Shown here: positions 1-11,897 of the stretch, piece by piece
Layout: each line of letters starts with the position of its first letter
Position numbering within the stretch: the first letter of the stretch is position 1
Assembly (NCBI GenBank): GCA_029931535.1
Contig: JAQPZY010001414.1
Location: 1,876,001-1,940,000, forward strand
Length of the DNA stretch: 64,000 nt
Source of the DNA: Margaritifera margaritifera
Lineage: Eukaryota > Mollusca > Bivalvia > Unionida > Margaritiferidae
Direction of reading: 5' to 3'
Translations under genes and position numbers: made by a program
Notes under the pieces: model-generated
Told to the model about the DNA's origin: nothing
Databases searched by the model: none
What the model saw: only the letters and a program-made list of their open reading frames with translations

Positions 1-540
1 CTTAATCTCCACACATTTTGTCCCATATGCACCACGCCCATTAGTCTGGTTCAGTACATCATATGGAGTCAGGCCACAATTATTACATCCGGGTCAGTAC
101 CCACAAATGTAGCCCAAATCTATTTTTAGAGCATTTTTCCTGTCTCATTTTGGTGGTGATGCGTGAGTTAGATTTAGGCATTCTCGGTATTGATTTAAAG
201 GAAATTGTTTATTCGTTAGAATATGATCATTATGGTGTAGATGTCTGTGTGTATTTGGCGACAGTGCATAGTGAGTAATGAGGCATTGTTGCTGGTCCTG
301 AAGTGAAATCTGCGACCCACTGCACGTTGTTTTGTTTACAGTCCAGCCTCTGAAAAACAATGCCGGTTAAACTATAAACTATAAACTTCACCGTGAGTTT
401 ATCTTTGATGATACTTTGGAGTAACATATGTTTTATTAGGATTTGGACACACTGGAAAGTTTAGTACTGACAAACAAATGTAGGAACTATATAGGAAAAA
501 TAAATGTGATCTGAATACATATGCTCCCTGCTACGTGTTC

Positions 541-800
541 CGCAACACGACTAACAAATCGGGAGACACATTTTGCTAGTTACCGGCCTGTGACATAGGC
601 TTGCCAATGTAAGCCGGGTACCAGGGAACACAACTACAAAACAAGTGAAGTAATTGGTTGCTCATCCATGGATAGAGAATCTCGCGAATTTGCGATCCTT
701 ACTTTGCTTGCTTCGGACCGGTAATCCCGGGTCTGTTATCTCAGGTTGCTTGTCTCGGTTTCCTCGTGAGATGCACGCGTTGACAAATGTCAGCAATCTG
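541..800. other. CpG-richer conserved block (copy A)
   Basis: A patch with many CG dinucleotides inside AT-rich DNA, kept in B (33,500-33,785) and C (57,360-57,632). It lies between the virus-like ORF remnant and the terminal exon of the VWC-ShKT gene. No ORF or RNA gene recognised; function unknown. Confidence 0.4.
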
Positions 801-1160
801 CTATATATGTAACTAAAACCCCTCAATTTAACAAACAATTATTTCGATTGCATGTCAACATTTCAGAGTACTCGCCTTCAAGTAAACCTCTGATTGACTG
901 ATATTTAGTTACAATGTCCAGTGTATTGTACGGCATTATCATCCTTGTATTTCTAAATCAAAGTACAACATTCATACTATGCAGAATACTCGTCTAATGA
1001 TACTGAGTTCTTCAGAATAATTTAGAAAATAGATTTGCACCAGTTATCAATATAGAAAGTTTGCTTATCAAACTATCGAATTATTGGCACACTTTATTAA
1101 GGTAATCTCAATCAGTAATTGTTGCTACCTAGGCTAGAACTACTGGAACTATCTGCCTTT

Positions 1161-1161
<1 letters not shown>

Positions 1162-1222
<61 letters not shown>
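1162..1222. repeat. (TA)n microsatellite
   Basis: Pure TA tract just upstream of the terminal exon. It is much shorter in B (33,198-33,217) and longer in C (56,304-56,381). Confidence 0.95.
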
Positions 1223-1224
<2 letters not shown>

Positions 1225-1244
1225 TTAGCTTAGATTGACTGTAG

Positions 1245-1345
1245 CGTTTCTATCTGACTCGCTGCTGGAAACTTCTGCCTTCCGACAGCATCGACAATTC
1301 TTTCATAGGCTATGGTATGTTTCTAAAGATAACGACAAGAAGTAA
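1245..1345 (+). CDS. Terminal exon of VWC-ShKT gene, copy A
   Basis: The exon follows an acceptor at 1,241-1,244 (GTAG) preceded by a pyrimidine/TA tract. It opens in phase 1, encodes 33 residues with the block FRQHRQFFHRLWYVS, and stops at TAA 1,343-1,345. The homologous C exon (56,195-56,295) has the same length. Within the FRQHRQFFHRLWYVS block all five differences between A and C are third-position synonymous changes, which supports this frame over the overlapping longer frame starting near 1,317. The phase matches the donor of the ShKT exon in C. The rest of this gene copy would lie left of the window. Role: C-terminal tail of a probably secreted protein. Confidence 0.55.
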
Positions 1346-2331
1346 CTGCACTGAGAGTCGCCTCTTGTTGCAGGGACAGCCTGTGCACTGTTCCCAGTGT
1401 TTTCAGTCACATTCGCACTACGGAGCGAACAGTATGTACCATTGTCGTGCTATTTTATCAGCGACGGTCAATATACATGAACCGCAGATATATTTTAATG
1501 CAGGCATGTATCACTTGTTTTGATGTTTTCTAAAAAGAAACTCAATCTCAAGCTCAAGGTCCCAAAAGCTTTAACTTTCTTTAACTTTAATTAAAACAGA
1601 GCTAGAACTTTCAGATTTTTCATAGCTTGGGTCCCTCATTAGACTGCTGAATTTCTATTACGTCGGTGCACCCTAAGTATAGCATCTAATTTTAGGTTTT
1701 GTGTTTGAACTTGAGTTTCTTGTTCAAATGTTCAGAGAATACGGGGCCTAGTTATTGAGAATCACGCTGTCGCTAATACGCACTATACTCAACAGGTGCA
1801 CGGCGAGGGTCGCCTTGGGGCAGTGAATTTAATGTTTGCAAAAGCGACCGAAGCTACGCTCAATCTGAGATATAGTAATTCATGTTTGAAGAATGACGTA
1901 GATACGAATCTACAGGCAGTATCGTATCAGTAGATAAAAATAATTTGTGTCAAATTTCAATTCGATTGAACGTACTTTACCTTTCTTTCTAGTATGGGTA
2001 TTTAGTTAACCACATAACAATTAGTGCAAGCTATTTAAGGTCTGTTGACCGATTCCACATCTAAAGACCCTAGTTTCATGACGAAAGAGTACGAAATAAA
2101 TATAAAATTCCGTTTCTAACTCCTCTTTTGTACATTGTATTAAACTTTGTGTCGACTTGTCAATGAGTTTTGAGGTGTAAATAAAGGTAAAAACATTCTC
2201 CTTTGCAAGATACGACATATGTCATAATTTATGCCATTAGAACGAGTATTTGAAAATCTGGACATGAATTCACGTTATTTGTCATAAAAATAATACACCA
2301 ATACACTGGAAACCGAATGCTGTGTATGTTT

Positions 2332-2442
<111 letters not shown>

Positions 2443-2641
2443 AACTACATCAACTACTACTACTAGTACTAATAATATTAACTTTATTTTCTGAGGAAAA
2501 TACATTTGGTTTAGAATCAACCAATCTTACGTGTAGTCCTCCAATAATAGAATATGAAAACTATAAATGCAACTTATATGTACAAAAAAACTCTTACTTA
2601 CTAAGGTGTCTGACTCACTCACATGTAATGAAAATATATAC

Positions 2642-2644
<3 letters not shown>

Positions 2645-2712
<68 letters not shown>
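2645..2712. repeat. (AC)n-(AT)n microsatellite
   Basis: Adjacent CA and TA runs. The segment lies inside the 2,057 bp that arm B lacks. Confidence 0.95.
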
Positions 2713-2713
<1 letters not shown>

Positions 2714-2994
2714 GCACAACTATTACATATCAATACCAGACGAAGGTTTATCACCGATACACTAAATAACATGAGTACTTTTTACCTCAAACCCTGGCCA
2801 GTTGCTTTCCAACACTAAATCAAAACATTTACACGGCATCAATTCAAGTCACTATCTTCATCAGTTGTCGGTATTAATGATGTAGCTTTCTGTATATTTA
2901 TATAGTACTCCATCAAGAATATACATCCAAAAGGTTCTGACTACTCCCAACGAACTGTAAATTCACTACTATCAATACACTGTTGATGTCATCT

Positions 2995-2999
<5 letters not shown>

Positions 3000-3026
<27 letters not shown>

Positions 3027-3066
3027 TGTATGTATGTATGTATGTATGTATGTATGTATGTATGTA
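3000..3066. repeat. (TATG)n microsatellite
   Basis: About 16 TATG units. The C counterpart (54,254-54,396) is about twice as long. Confidence 0.95.
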
Positions 3067-4257
3067 CGCTCGCTCTATTAATTGGGAAATAACTATCTTT
3101 CCTGAATGTAATACAGGTTATGTCATGCAGATATCAGAAATATTAATGGAGATACGTCATTTTTATGTATTAATGCGACAACGTATTAGTATTGCAAATT
3201 TATCTGACATCTTTTACTAAAATGTCAAATTGTCCTAAGGGATGTTTTTGTCGTCTTGCGGTTGATCTGTGTGTGTGTGTGTGTGTGTTTCTCTGTGTGT
3301 ATGTCGGTTTATCCTCGAACATAGTTTTGAAATGGTCCTCTAGTATTTGGTCATGGAACCTTTTAAGTTATACCTACAAATATGGAAAGAAACTTAAGTA
3401 ATTTTGACAATTCTTCAATTATGGGTAAATTCACATTTGTAGTACGACAATCCATGCATGGACCTAGTATATTTCCGAATCGCTCGAAATAAATAGACAA
3501 AGTTTATTATGTCTTGTTGGCGGTGCTTATTTAAACTTTGGACTGAGTATAACTATCCGTGATTGAGGACCTAATTGTAATGATCATAATAGACTCTTGG
3601 CAATGGATAATTGATAACCTGATTGGATATATAATTGTAATTAAGTATAATAACCCTTTTTACCTAATGGCATTTTTTCAAACCTGTGAAATATTGCTGT
3701 ATTTCAAAGATAGTCAATGACCCTGTCTTATTTACACACAAGGAAGATAATAAGCCAATGATGGTATCACACGCATCTCGCGGGAAAGGCTTTGTCTCCA
3801 TAGGCATGTACATGTGATGAGCAAACCCTGGTTTCACTAAAATTCTCAGAATGTCACCTCAGATTGAGATTTTACATTATCTTGCTTATGACACTTTATA
3901 CAATATCAGTATTTTTGACAGAGAAAGAGATTCCGGAAAGGATACAAAATTACTTTTTAGTTTTAACCAAAATTCCCACAGAGATAAGGCAAGACTTCTT
4001 TGAAAAAGGTAAAGATTGTATTACTGTACTTTAATGATGGGTGCCTGCTGAATATTATCTGAAAATGCAATTGTTACGAACCAAGCAAAATAAAAGATAT
4101 CCAAAAATTTCAAGTCGAGGAAGAAATGTTCAGACGATTAGTGAAATTCGAACCTGTATCTTAGTGAGAGTTGGAATCTTTTTTTCTTCCTCTAAATGTT
4201 GTCTTTTAAAATATATTTGCCGAATTTAGTCAAGTGATCTTAGTGTCTTATTAGCAA

Positions 4258-4258
<1 letters not shown>

Positions 4259-4320
<62 letters not shown>
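4259..4320. repeat. (AC)n microsatellite
   Basis: About 31 AC units. Shorter GT runs occupy the homologous site in B (32,190-32,216) and C (52,979-52,998, next to a long TA tract). Confidence 0.95.
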
Positions 4321-4324
<4 letters not shown>

Positions 4325-4887
4325 AAGTATAAAACAAAATGAAATAATCCATACTCCTTCTACCATAAACATGTTATTTGTATCTGATTCTTCCAATTTA
4401 CGATAGATTCTTGTGTTAATACTGCCACAACGTTTTCGTATTTTTTATGGTACTTAAGTGTTTGTTTACTTCTTCGATTATTTCTGCAACTATAATAGGA
4501 GTTTATATACCCTATTGTCACATATTCTCAAATAAATTATATAATTTTTTTTATCCTTTCAATCACAGTTCGTTTTAAAATAACAGATCTCTTCTTTCAG
4601 TAATAAAAAAAACCCAAAAGAAAAATAAAGAAATTTTTTTTAAAAAAATAAAATAAAAAATAGAACCTTTGTGTTTTGTTGCCACCAGTATAACCTTTGT
4701 GTGTGGTTGCCATATGCAAATTTTTAGCTTTACTTAAGCCGACTAGAAAGGACATTAACAATTGCACTTGGAAACAGAAATACTTTGTCCTTATTTAAAG
4801 AGACCCAAATAATCCTTATTGCTCTTATTTAACAATGCCATGCAGTACACTCCCCTAAAACCCCCAATCCGAGTCTGGGATTGCCTA

Positions 4888-4891
<4 letters not shown>

Positions 4892-4962
<71 letters not shown>
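4892..4962. repeat. (TA)n microsatellite
   Basis: Pure TA tract, absent at the homologous B site (31,610-31,625), where an ATA/ATT trinucleotide run dominates instead. Confidence 0.95.
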
Positions 4963-4968
<6 letters not shown>

Positions 4969-6297
4969 GAAATGGTTTGGATTTTGGTTTATTATTATTA
5001 TTATTATTATGATTAATCTACCATATCATATCATATGTATTATTATTATTATTAATATTGATTTAATTTTTAAATTTATTGATGCCTTGTGTTGTCTTCA
5101 TTTTCACACTGCTCGTCAGTATGGCACCTCTGTGCGTGTTACTTTCCAAAACCTGGTAATTGTTGTGACGTAGAACGCATATATAGATTTTCTTCAGCGC
5201 TCAAGACAAGAACGATATTATAGGATATTCAATTTATTTCATTTCCACATCTTACTTGAGTACTTGAGAAAAAGGAAAGAAGCACTTCAAAAAAATTGAA
5301 TGGTCCTCAAACCTTAATATTAATCAACTTTATACTGTATATTCTGTCTGATCCTAACTATATTTTAGCATGCACGGATGAAATATAGCTAATTTAAATG
5401 CCCTTTTCTACATATTTCTATATTGAAAATTACACCTGATATTCCCGAAAGGAAAATAACTGTAGTTGTATTTTATTTTGTTTTGCGTTCATGTGCTGCC
5501 TGTTTTACACCAGCAATCCATATTGTGAAAAACCAAGAACATTTCATGTTGTAGTTCGTTTTTTGTTAACCAGAGTACGCATTTGCTACGCATAGATATG
5601 GTGGTTGTGTGTATTGAAGGAAGAAACGATAAGATTTTCGATAGCATGGGTGCATTTCTTAGTGAAATGAAAAAATACCACCTGGATCGGGAAGTCAAAC
5701 AATCGTAATGCTTGGCTCCATAAGTTAAATTTTAGACTGATTCATCTTCATTATTTTACAAATGATGCACATTGTCAGTTAAAAGAATAACTTCCATTAA
5801 TGTTTACCGTCTTTTCTGTGTTGGTATCGTTTCTGTAGAAATGTAAAAAGTATAATTTAAAAGGAAATACTGTAGGAAAAAACAGATGATTAAACAGGCG
5901 ATCGCCTGATACTTTTAATGTAAAAGTGAATGAGACTTCTTCAAGGACCTGGGCGTGGCTCGCAAGTCCTTACGTGCTATAATGATGTTGTCAATTTAGA
6001 ACACAAAACTTTGTCAATGTTTTGTCTCCTAGTCTTTCAGAATGATAAATTTACAGCGAGTCTGATCTTTAAAGCTTTGGAGACTTTAAGGGAGTTTGGG
6101 TATTCTGTGATACATGGTTGACCGACTAACGACAACTCGTCTAACAACAATACTTTGAAAAGGAACTTTTATTTAATATTTGTGATATGTGTCAATATAT
6201 ATTCATTGAGAATCCTCTCATCGATTGTGGAACTGTCGCAGAACTCGTTTGATGTTGATATTTTCGTCACTTATTTGATAATTTTTGCTATCTCATA

Positions 6298-6478
6298 AAC
6301 TGGACAAATCATTGCTATTTGCTGGGTTTTCTTTCGATCAAATATTTTCCAAAAATGTGTAGCGTTTTCATTTTTTAAGCTTTAAGTTTGTTGGACTTGT
6401 TAAAGCAAGGTATTTAGTATAGGATGAATATTGATGTTGCAGGTTGTTTTTCACGAAATGTAGAAGGCATTCCGGGTA
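6298..6478 (-). pseudogene. AT-rich ORF remnant, frameshifted (copy A)
   Basis: Reverse-strand partner of the open B frame at 30,112-30,306. A has six T where B has five in the run near 6,373, which shifts the frame. No family recognised; the base composition resembles the other virus-like ORF fragments here. Confidence 0.35.
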
Positions 6479-6649
6479 GACAGGAAATTTTAATTAGTAC
6501 ATTTTACTATTTAAATTGTTACCTTTCTCCTTTAGTTTTATGTTTATTTTAAATTCGGATGTATATTAAAAGCTGCAAATATCTTTGTGTTGCAGTTGAG
6601 AAATAATTAAGGTTATACAACTTTTTCATAATACCGTTATTTATTTGTG

Positions 6650-6848
6650 TTACTATATACACTCGCCTCTACGTCTAGTCCAACTGCAAACTGCAAAGAC
6701 CCAGATCTGCAATCGAACAATGCAGTTTGCTAGGAGTAATCAGTAGAACAAACAACATATATCCTGATCTGTCGGCGCATTGTGCGAGGGCAATTAAGGG
6801 TCTATGTTGTTTGCAGTTGTACTATCTTATAAGCGAGTACATACGGTA
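6650..6848. mobile_element. Double-hairpin MITE-like element, A-1
   Basis: Ends carry ACTCGC...GTCCAACTGC and its inverse, next to a TACCGTATGTACTCGC-type terminus. Between them lie two palindromic cores, one per half, joined by TAGGAGTAATCAGTAGAACAAA. The left core has decayed. B partner: 29,731-29,928. Confidence 0.7.
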
Positions 6849-6938
6849 TGATAGTTATTAGTTATGTAGTCGATTCATAAGTGCATGCTTGGTTATGAAT
6901 TTTCTATCTGATATGACAGTACTCTTTTGTTTTTACTT

Positions 6939-6941
<3 letters not shown>

Positions 6942-6993
<52 letters not shown>
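6942..6993. repeat. (TA)n microsatellite
   Basis: TA tract followed by a CATGTATGTATG stretch; B partner 29,572-29,636. Confidence 0.95.
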
Positions 6994-7002
<9 letters not shown>

Positions 7003-7266
7003 ATGTAGTTTCTAAATCTATCTCTGGGAAGGCCTTATAATTATCACTTTGTGTTTTTACACCGTGCTGGTTAGTAGGTTTTAAAATGTTTTGTCTGACA
7101 TCAAATTCATGTATTATTAATCTGAGTTGGTTCTTCTTTTTTATTATTTTATTATTATTATTATTTTTTAAAAATTGTTTTGGCAAAGAAGAAAACAGAT
7201 TTTTCATATAAGTAGAACTTATTAAATGAAACAAATTCAAAAAATATTATCACCCTCTACGTATCC

Positions 7267-7612
7267 TCTTAGTGAGGCATTTAAAATGAACATTTAGTTC
7301 TCTGATGCATTTGAAACGAGCATTTAGTACTTTCTATCAAAAGAAGTGTACATGTATAACACAGACCGTGTCCTCTCTCTGATGCATTTGAAATGAGCAT
7401 TTAGTTCTCTGATGCATTTGAAAAGAGCATTTAGTCTCTGATGCATTTGAAATGAGCATTTAGTACTCTGATGCATTTGAAATGAGCAATTAGTACTCTG
7501 ATGCATTTGAAATGAGCATTTAGTTCTCTGATGCATTTGAAATGAGCATTTAGTACTCTGATCATTTAAAATGGGCATTTAGTACTCTGATTCATTTGAA
7601 ATGAGCATTTAG
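7267..7612. repeat. 29-30-bp tandem array (copy A)
   Basis: About eleven units with consensus CTCTGATGCATTTGAAATGA plus GCATTTAGTA. It is interrupted once by unrelated sequence around 7,331-7,378. The array is also present in B, but the C locus has only about one unit (near 51,231). The minus-strand ORF with repeated CSFQMHQ is a product of the repeat. Confidence 0.93.
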
Positions 7613-7728
7613 TACTTTTTATGAAAAGATGAGTACATATGTAACACAGGAATGAAGTATTGTTTTTTTAATAATAGTATCATAATAGCGTAATCATCAT
7701 TTTTCCGTTTCTGTCATCTGTGATACAT

Positions 7729-7914
7729 ACCGCAATTACTCGCGTATAGTTCAAAACCAAATGCAAACGTCGCACAATGCGCCGGCAGATCTGGGTCTAT
7801 GCAGTTTTTAGGGACTAAACAACATAGACCATGATCTGCCAGCTCATTATGCGACAGCAGATCAGGATCTATGTTGTTTGCATTTGGACCCGGTTTATAC
7901 CAGTATATACGGTA
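7729..7914. mobile_element. Double-hairpin MITE-like element, A-2
   Basis: Begins TACCGCAATTACTCGCG and ends CAGTATATACGGTA. The right hairpin pairs AACAACATAGACCATGATCT with its near-complement 45 bases on. B partner 28,625-28,812. Confidence 0.75.
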
Positions 7915-8039
7915 CGTTTCTCAGGATGTAGAAAGTATAAACTTTGAATTATTGTTACTGCTATTGTTGAAAGCAAAAATAAGTTTCGATTCTGAGCAAA
8001 GTTTGTTTCCCGTTTGTAGCGTATGACCATTCATGTATA

Positions 8040-8221
8040 TTCCACCAGGAAGCAGCCAAAATAAACACGGAATTATTCATCCTCAGCCAATTAAAACAAG
8101 CTCCAGATTGTCGATGGCCACGTGACACTTTTGGCTGCGAAATTGCTTCAGTATATTTCTAGTGTGATAGTTCCTTTCTTCACTTGCCTTTTTGTTTCTC
8201 TTTAACATCTTTCTAAACAAC
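8040..8221 (+). promoter_or_regulatory. Putative promoter/5' region of collagen-like gene, copy A
   Basis: The stretch directly upstream of exon 1 is conserved in all three copies, with a shared TTTTGGCTGCGAAATTGCTTC-type block. A and B have an E-box (CACGTGAC) and a TATATTTC motif that C lacks. Inference from position and conservation only; no transcription start can be read. Confidence 0.3.
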
Positions 8222-9063
8222 ATGATACAACAGATCGAATTATTTATGTCTAAAACTGGGCTTAACTGGGCTTAGAGGCTTGGTTAGCCTAATCGGGCTA
8301 GTGATGGTTGTTTGTCTGGCTGTTCTACAAATGAAAAGTCTAGCAGACTTACATGAACTTGGTTTGACCGTGGCTACAATGAAAAGGAAAGACGAGAATA
8401 ACGTTGAAAAAGATCTGGATAAGACTGGGGGAGGCGGTAAAATGTCTAGGGATGCAGTATATGGGCAAGACATTGAGAGATTGCGGGTAAGTGACACGTT
8501 GCTACAGTTGGTGCAATTCGTGAATTGTCGATAATAAGATAATGGTGTAATATTGATAGATAGACAAATATATAGATGGACAGACAGACAGATATATAGA
8601 CATACGGACACAGAGATAGATATATAGATCGACAGCATGTAAATAATAAGATTGTCAAATCACTAAGTAATTGTTTGTACTAATATCTCGTGATCGTGCA
8701 ATTTTCTTTTTACTACTAAAACATTTAGGTCTACTAATACGACACAGTTTATTTTTCCGTAAATCAGTCATATTTTCAAGCTGTCCTAATATAAGCTGTT
8801 ATATCCTATGGAAACATCAAAGTATAATCACTGAATTTTAATTTTATAAATTAATTTTTTTAGCATGACAATTTCTCGTATTTAATCTAGGTTACTGTCC
8901 ATATTTCATAAATTAACTTTTAGTCAACCCTATTTCGTTCAGCCCCCAAAACGGGAACGCCGCCGCCGTGCAGTGGATGATATAGGTCCAGAAATAGAGA
9001 ACAATACCTTGAATAAAGATCAACAACATATACATACACCAACTGTGACTGGTAATCCACCCC

Positions 9064-9087
9064 CCCTCTCTCTCTCTCTCTCTCTCT
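9064..9087. repeat. (CT)n microsatellite
   Basis: CT run directly 3' of exon 2 in intron 2; it is a (GA)n tract on the plus strand in B (27,425-27,477). Confidence 0.9.
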
Positions 9088-9204
9088 TATTTTGCCTTAT
9101 CGCTGTGTAGGCCCTAGTCCTACTTATCATTATCTAAAACAGATACTTGTTAGCACCTGTTGCGGACTATCAGTGTCTACTCTGGGCCGTCATTAAAAAA
9201 AGTC

Positions 9205-9783
9205 CATATCAGTACTACAGACCATCGGTCCATTCTATACCAGTACTATAGGCCATCTGTCCATTCTATATCAGTACTATAGGTCATCTGTCCATTCTGT
9301 ATCAGTACTACAGGCCATCTGTCCATTCTATATCAGTACTATAGGTCATCTGTTCATTCTATATCAGTACTATAGGCCATCGGTCCAGTCTATATCAGTA
9401 CTATAGGCCATCGGTCCAGTCTATATCAGTACTATAGGCCATCGGTCCAGTCTGTATCAGTACTACAGGCCATTCGTTCAGTCTATATCAGTACTACAGG
9501 TCATCGGTCCAGTGTATATCAGTACTACAGGCCATCTGTCCAGTCTATATCAGTAATATAGGCCATAGGTCAAGTCTATATCAGTACTACAGGCCATCTG
9601 TTCAGTTCAGATCAGTACTATAGGCCATTCGTTCAGTCTATATGAGTAGTATAGGCCATGGATCCAGTATATATCAGTACTATAGGCCATCTGTCGAATC
9701 TGTATTAGTACTATAGGCCATCTGTCCAGTCTATATCAGTACTACAGGCCATCGGTCCATTCTAGATCAGTATTATAGACCAA
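9205..9783. repeat. 31-bp minisatellite in intron 2, copy A
   Basis: About 18 units around the core AGTACTATAGGCCATCGGTC. Units follow each other without spacers. Partner arrays: B 26,757-27,312; C 48,262-49,842; shorter inner arrays at 12,540-12,676 and 23,475-23,612. Confidence 0.95.
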
Positions 9784-9806
9784 ATAATAACATTTATTTA
9801 CGAATA

Positions 9807-10089
9807 AAACATACACATTGTAAAGATAAGTAGTTCGAATGTTAAATATAATGGTCCAGTTACAAGAAGAGAGTATGGAAAGATTTCTTTGTTCTACAGC
9901 ATGCAAGGAGAATTGGCACAGTTAACTAATAATTTATATGTGATTACTTTTCAAAGAGTTCCGACATTAATTTTAGATATAGGTTCATATGTAGATCCTG
10001 TACACGCAGTTAATCAGATGTTCGACAAAACGAATGACAATCGAATTCTTTATGAAAGATATTATAGAATAAAATTTTTAAAAAAATAA
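9807..10089 (+). CDS. AT-rich ORF of unknown family in intron 2
   Basis: An open frame of about 94 codons, ending TAA, with no early ATG (first in-frame ATG at 9,901). It contains DPVHAVNQMF and ends in a basic RIKFLKK tail. The B copy has a 1-base deletion in the middle, and only the DPVHAI/HAIKQMF end survives in the inner duplicate and in C. The low GC content and the lack of introns suggest a captured viral or transposon gene fragment, but I recognise no family. It is not part of the collagen-like protein, whose exon phases run past it. Confidence 0.3.
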
Positions 10090-11891
10090 TAAAAATATGT
10101 CTTCTTATTGCAGTTTTTAAAATGTCTCAAATTGGGATTTACATCTAACAGTCATCTTTTTAGTTTATAGAAAATATGATTGTAAATAGGTTTTTATCTT
10201 TAGACCTGGGATCGGCTAGGGTAATCCGCTCACTTACAACCTAATTTGAATACCCATCCTCGCTCATTTCTTCTGTCTGAGTTGTTTATTTCTTCATATT
10301 AATCCATTCGAGAAAAGAATCAGTCTTGGAATAATTTCGGTTCTGTCACTGATAAATAGGTCATAATGAGGATGTATTAGAAAATCTAATGGCCTATATA
10401 TCAGAAAAAGTATTCTCAAAACTATTTTAGAAAACTTTGACTATGGATAAATATTTGAAGACAATAAAAGTAACAAGAAATGTTTGGGAATTTCCCTATT
10501 TCGGTTCTCCCCCTCACAGGCAAATAATTAAAGGGCATCGATGCATTTGTATTAATACACCTGATACATCGGGTATATCTAGTTGATGATTATTGCTCAA
10601 GAAAGTTCTAAAGTACGAGCCTACTTTCTCTAATTTTCTGGCAAATTTCGAATCGAATTAAATTTGGAGGGACATTAGTGTGTGCTAAATGTTCAGTCTT
10701 CAAGTAAGATATGTCATTTAGTACAGTTGATATTTGAAACTGTTGCAGTAGTTGTGATATTGACTGAGCCCTAAGTTTAGACAGAAGGGATGAGTGGAGG
10801 ATTTCCTTACCCTGATTGTACTTATTTCAAAAACCTGTTGTAATTATTTAATGCAATCCTGACAGTAATATTTTACAAATATTTCAGGCTCTAATTGAAT
10901 TATTACTCATTATAAAGAAAAATTCCAATCAGAATTGTTTGGTGCCATAATCTATTCTCTTTAATACACACAGGTGGCGCTGTATACACGCGGTGGGGAA
11001 GAACAACCTGCCCTCACGATATCGATACAGAAATAGTTTATTCAGGTCAGTAACATTTGTGATTAGATGGTAATAAATCTGTAATTTGTAGTAAATATAC
11101 AGGGGGATCATCAGTTAAGTAGAACTCAAGATTTGTCACGTATTAAACTGTTTGCTCAGATGTAATCATACTGATCTTATTTTGGTATTTTACACTTGAA
11201 AAGCCGTTAAGACTGTTGATATAGTTACATATCTTTAAGAATGAATACAGCAATCTTTGATACCCATTGTTATATTTATGTTTCGTGTGCTACATTGACT
11301 TTATTCATTACACGAAATATTCATCGCCGTGTTTTTGTTTTCTTTGCACCTAGGTATCGCTGCAGGTTCGTATTATGACCATACTGGCGCTGCGGTCAAT
11401 ACTCTTTGTCTTCCACATGAGCCAATATGGGGCACCTACACAGACGGCCTGGAGAATTTGGCATTCATATATGGCGCCGAATACCAAGATCAGCCTCTCT
11501 TCAAGCTGACCAATGCCGAGGCACTCTCATCCCATAACATGCCATGTGTCGTCTGTCGGAGTAGGTTGAGGACCTCCACCTTTATGCTGCCAGCGAGAAA
11601 TCGTTGCTTTGATGACTGGCATTTGGAATATCACGGCTATCTGATGACGGGACATAATGCACATAAAGCGTCCACTGATTATATCTGTGTGGACCAGGCT
11701 CCAGAGGCGGACAGAGTACGGTCGCGTCCTGTACAGAGTCGAGGCCATATGTGGCTCCCTACCGTGTCCACAGTATATGAACGGGCGAGAACTGACTTGT
11801 GCAATGTGCAGCAAATAGATATACCCATTTTCTCTTCTTTTGATCTTTTGGAACAGCAAACTTCACGCAACTAAAAAAACATATTTTTCTG

Positions 11892-11897
11892 AATAAA
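11892..11897 (+). promoter_or_regulatory. Polyadenylation signal AATAAA, collagen-like gene copy A
   Basis: AATAAA lies about 75 bases after the normal stop position and is kept in B (24,629-24,634, inverse) and C (46,289-46,294, inverse). Confidence 0.6.

Larger units (their letters stand above)
8222..11818 (+). pseudogene. Short-chain collagen C4-like gene, copy A (two frameshifts)
   Basis: Four exons are visible: 8,222-8,486; 8,943-9,051; 10,974-11,045; 11,354-11,818. All have GT-AG borders and the same phases as the intact B copy. Exon 1 contains a 10-bp direct duplication (ACTGGGCTTA, about 8,256-8,275) that leads to an early TAG. Exon 4 lacks 17 bp between two CGGAC repeats near 11,710, so the last ~40 codons are read out of frame. 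Exon 2 keeps the strongest polybasic site of the three copies (RRRR before AVDD). Exon sizes otherwise match B exactly. A functional product would need rescue of both lesions, so I call it a pseudogene; errors in the assembly are the alternative. Confidence 0.85.

Noticed and set aside
1317..1523. 68-codon ORF with several cysteines, similar in C
   Set aside because: Equal length in A and C is tempting, but the substitution pattern at its 5' end favours the overlapping phase 1 frame that ends at 1,345; I see no domain in the longer frame.
7324..7578. ORF with CSFQMHQ repeats
   Set aside because: It is the translation of the 29-30-bp tandem array.
8240..8658. Minus-strand ORFs over exon 1 (partners at 27,891-28,456 and 50,383-50,873)
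   Set aside because: Antisense shadows of exon 1 plus a TCTA/TCTG repeat.
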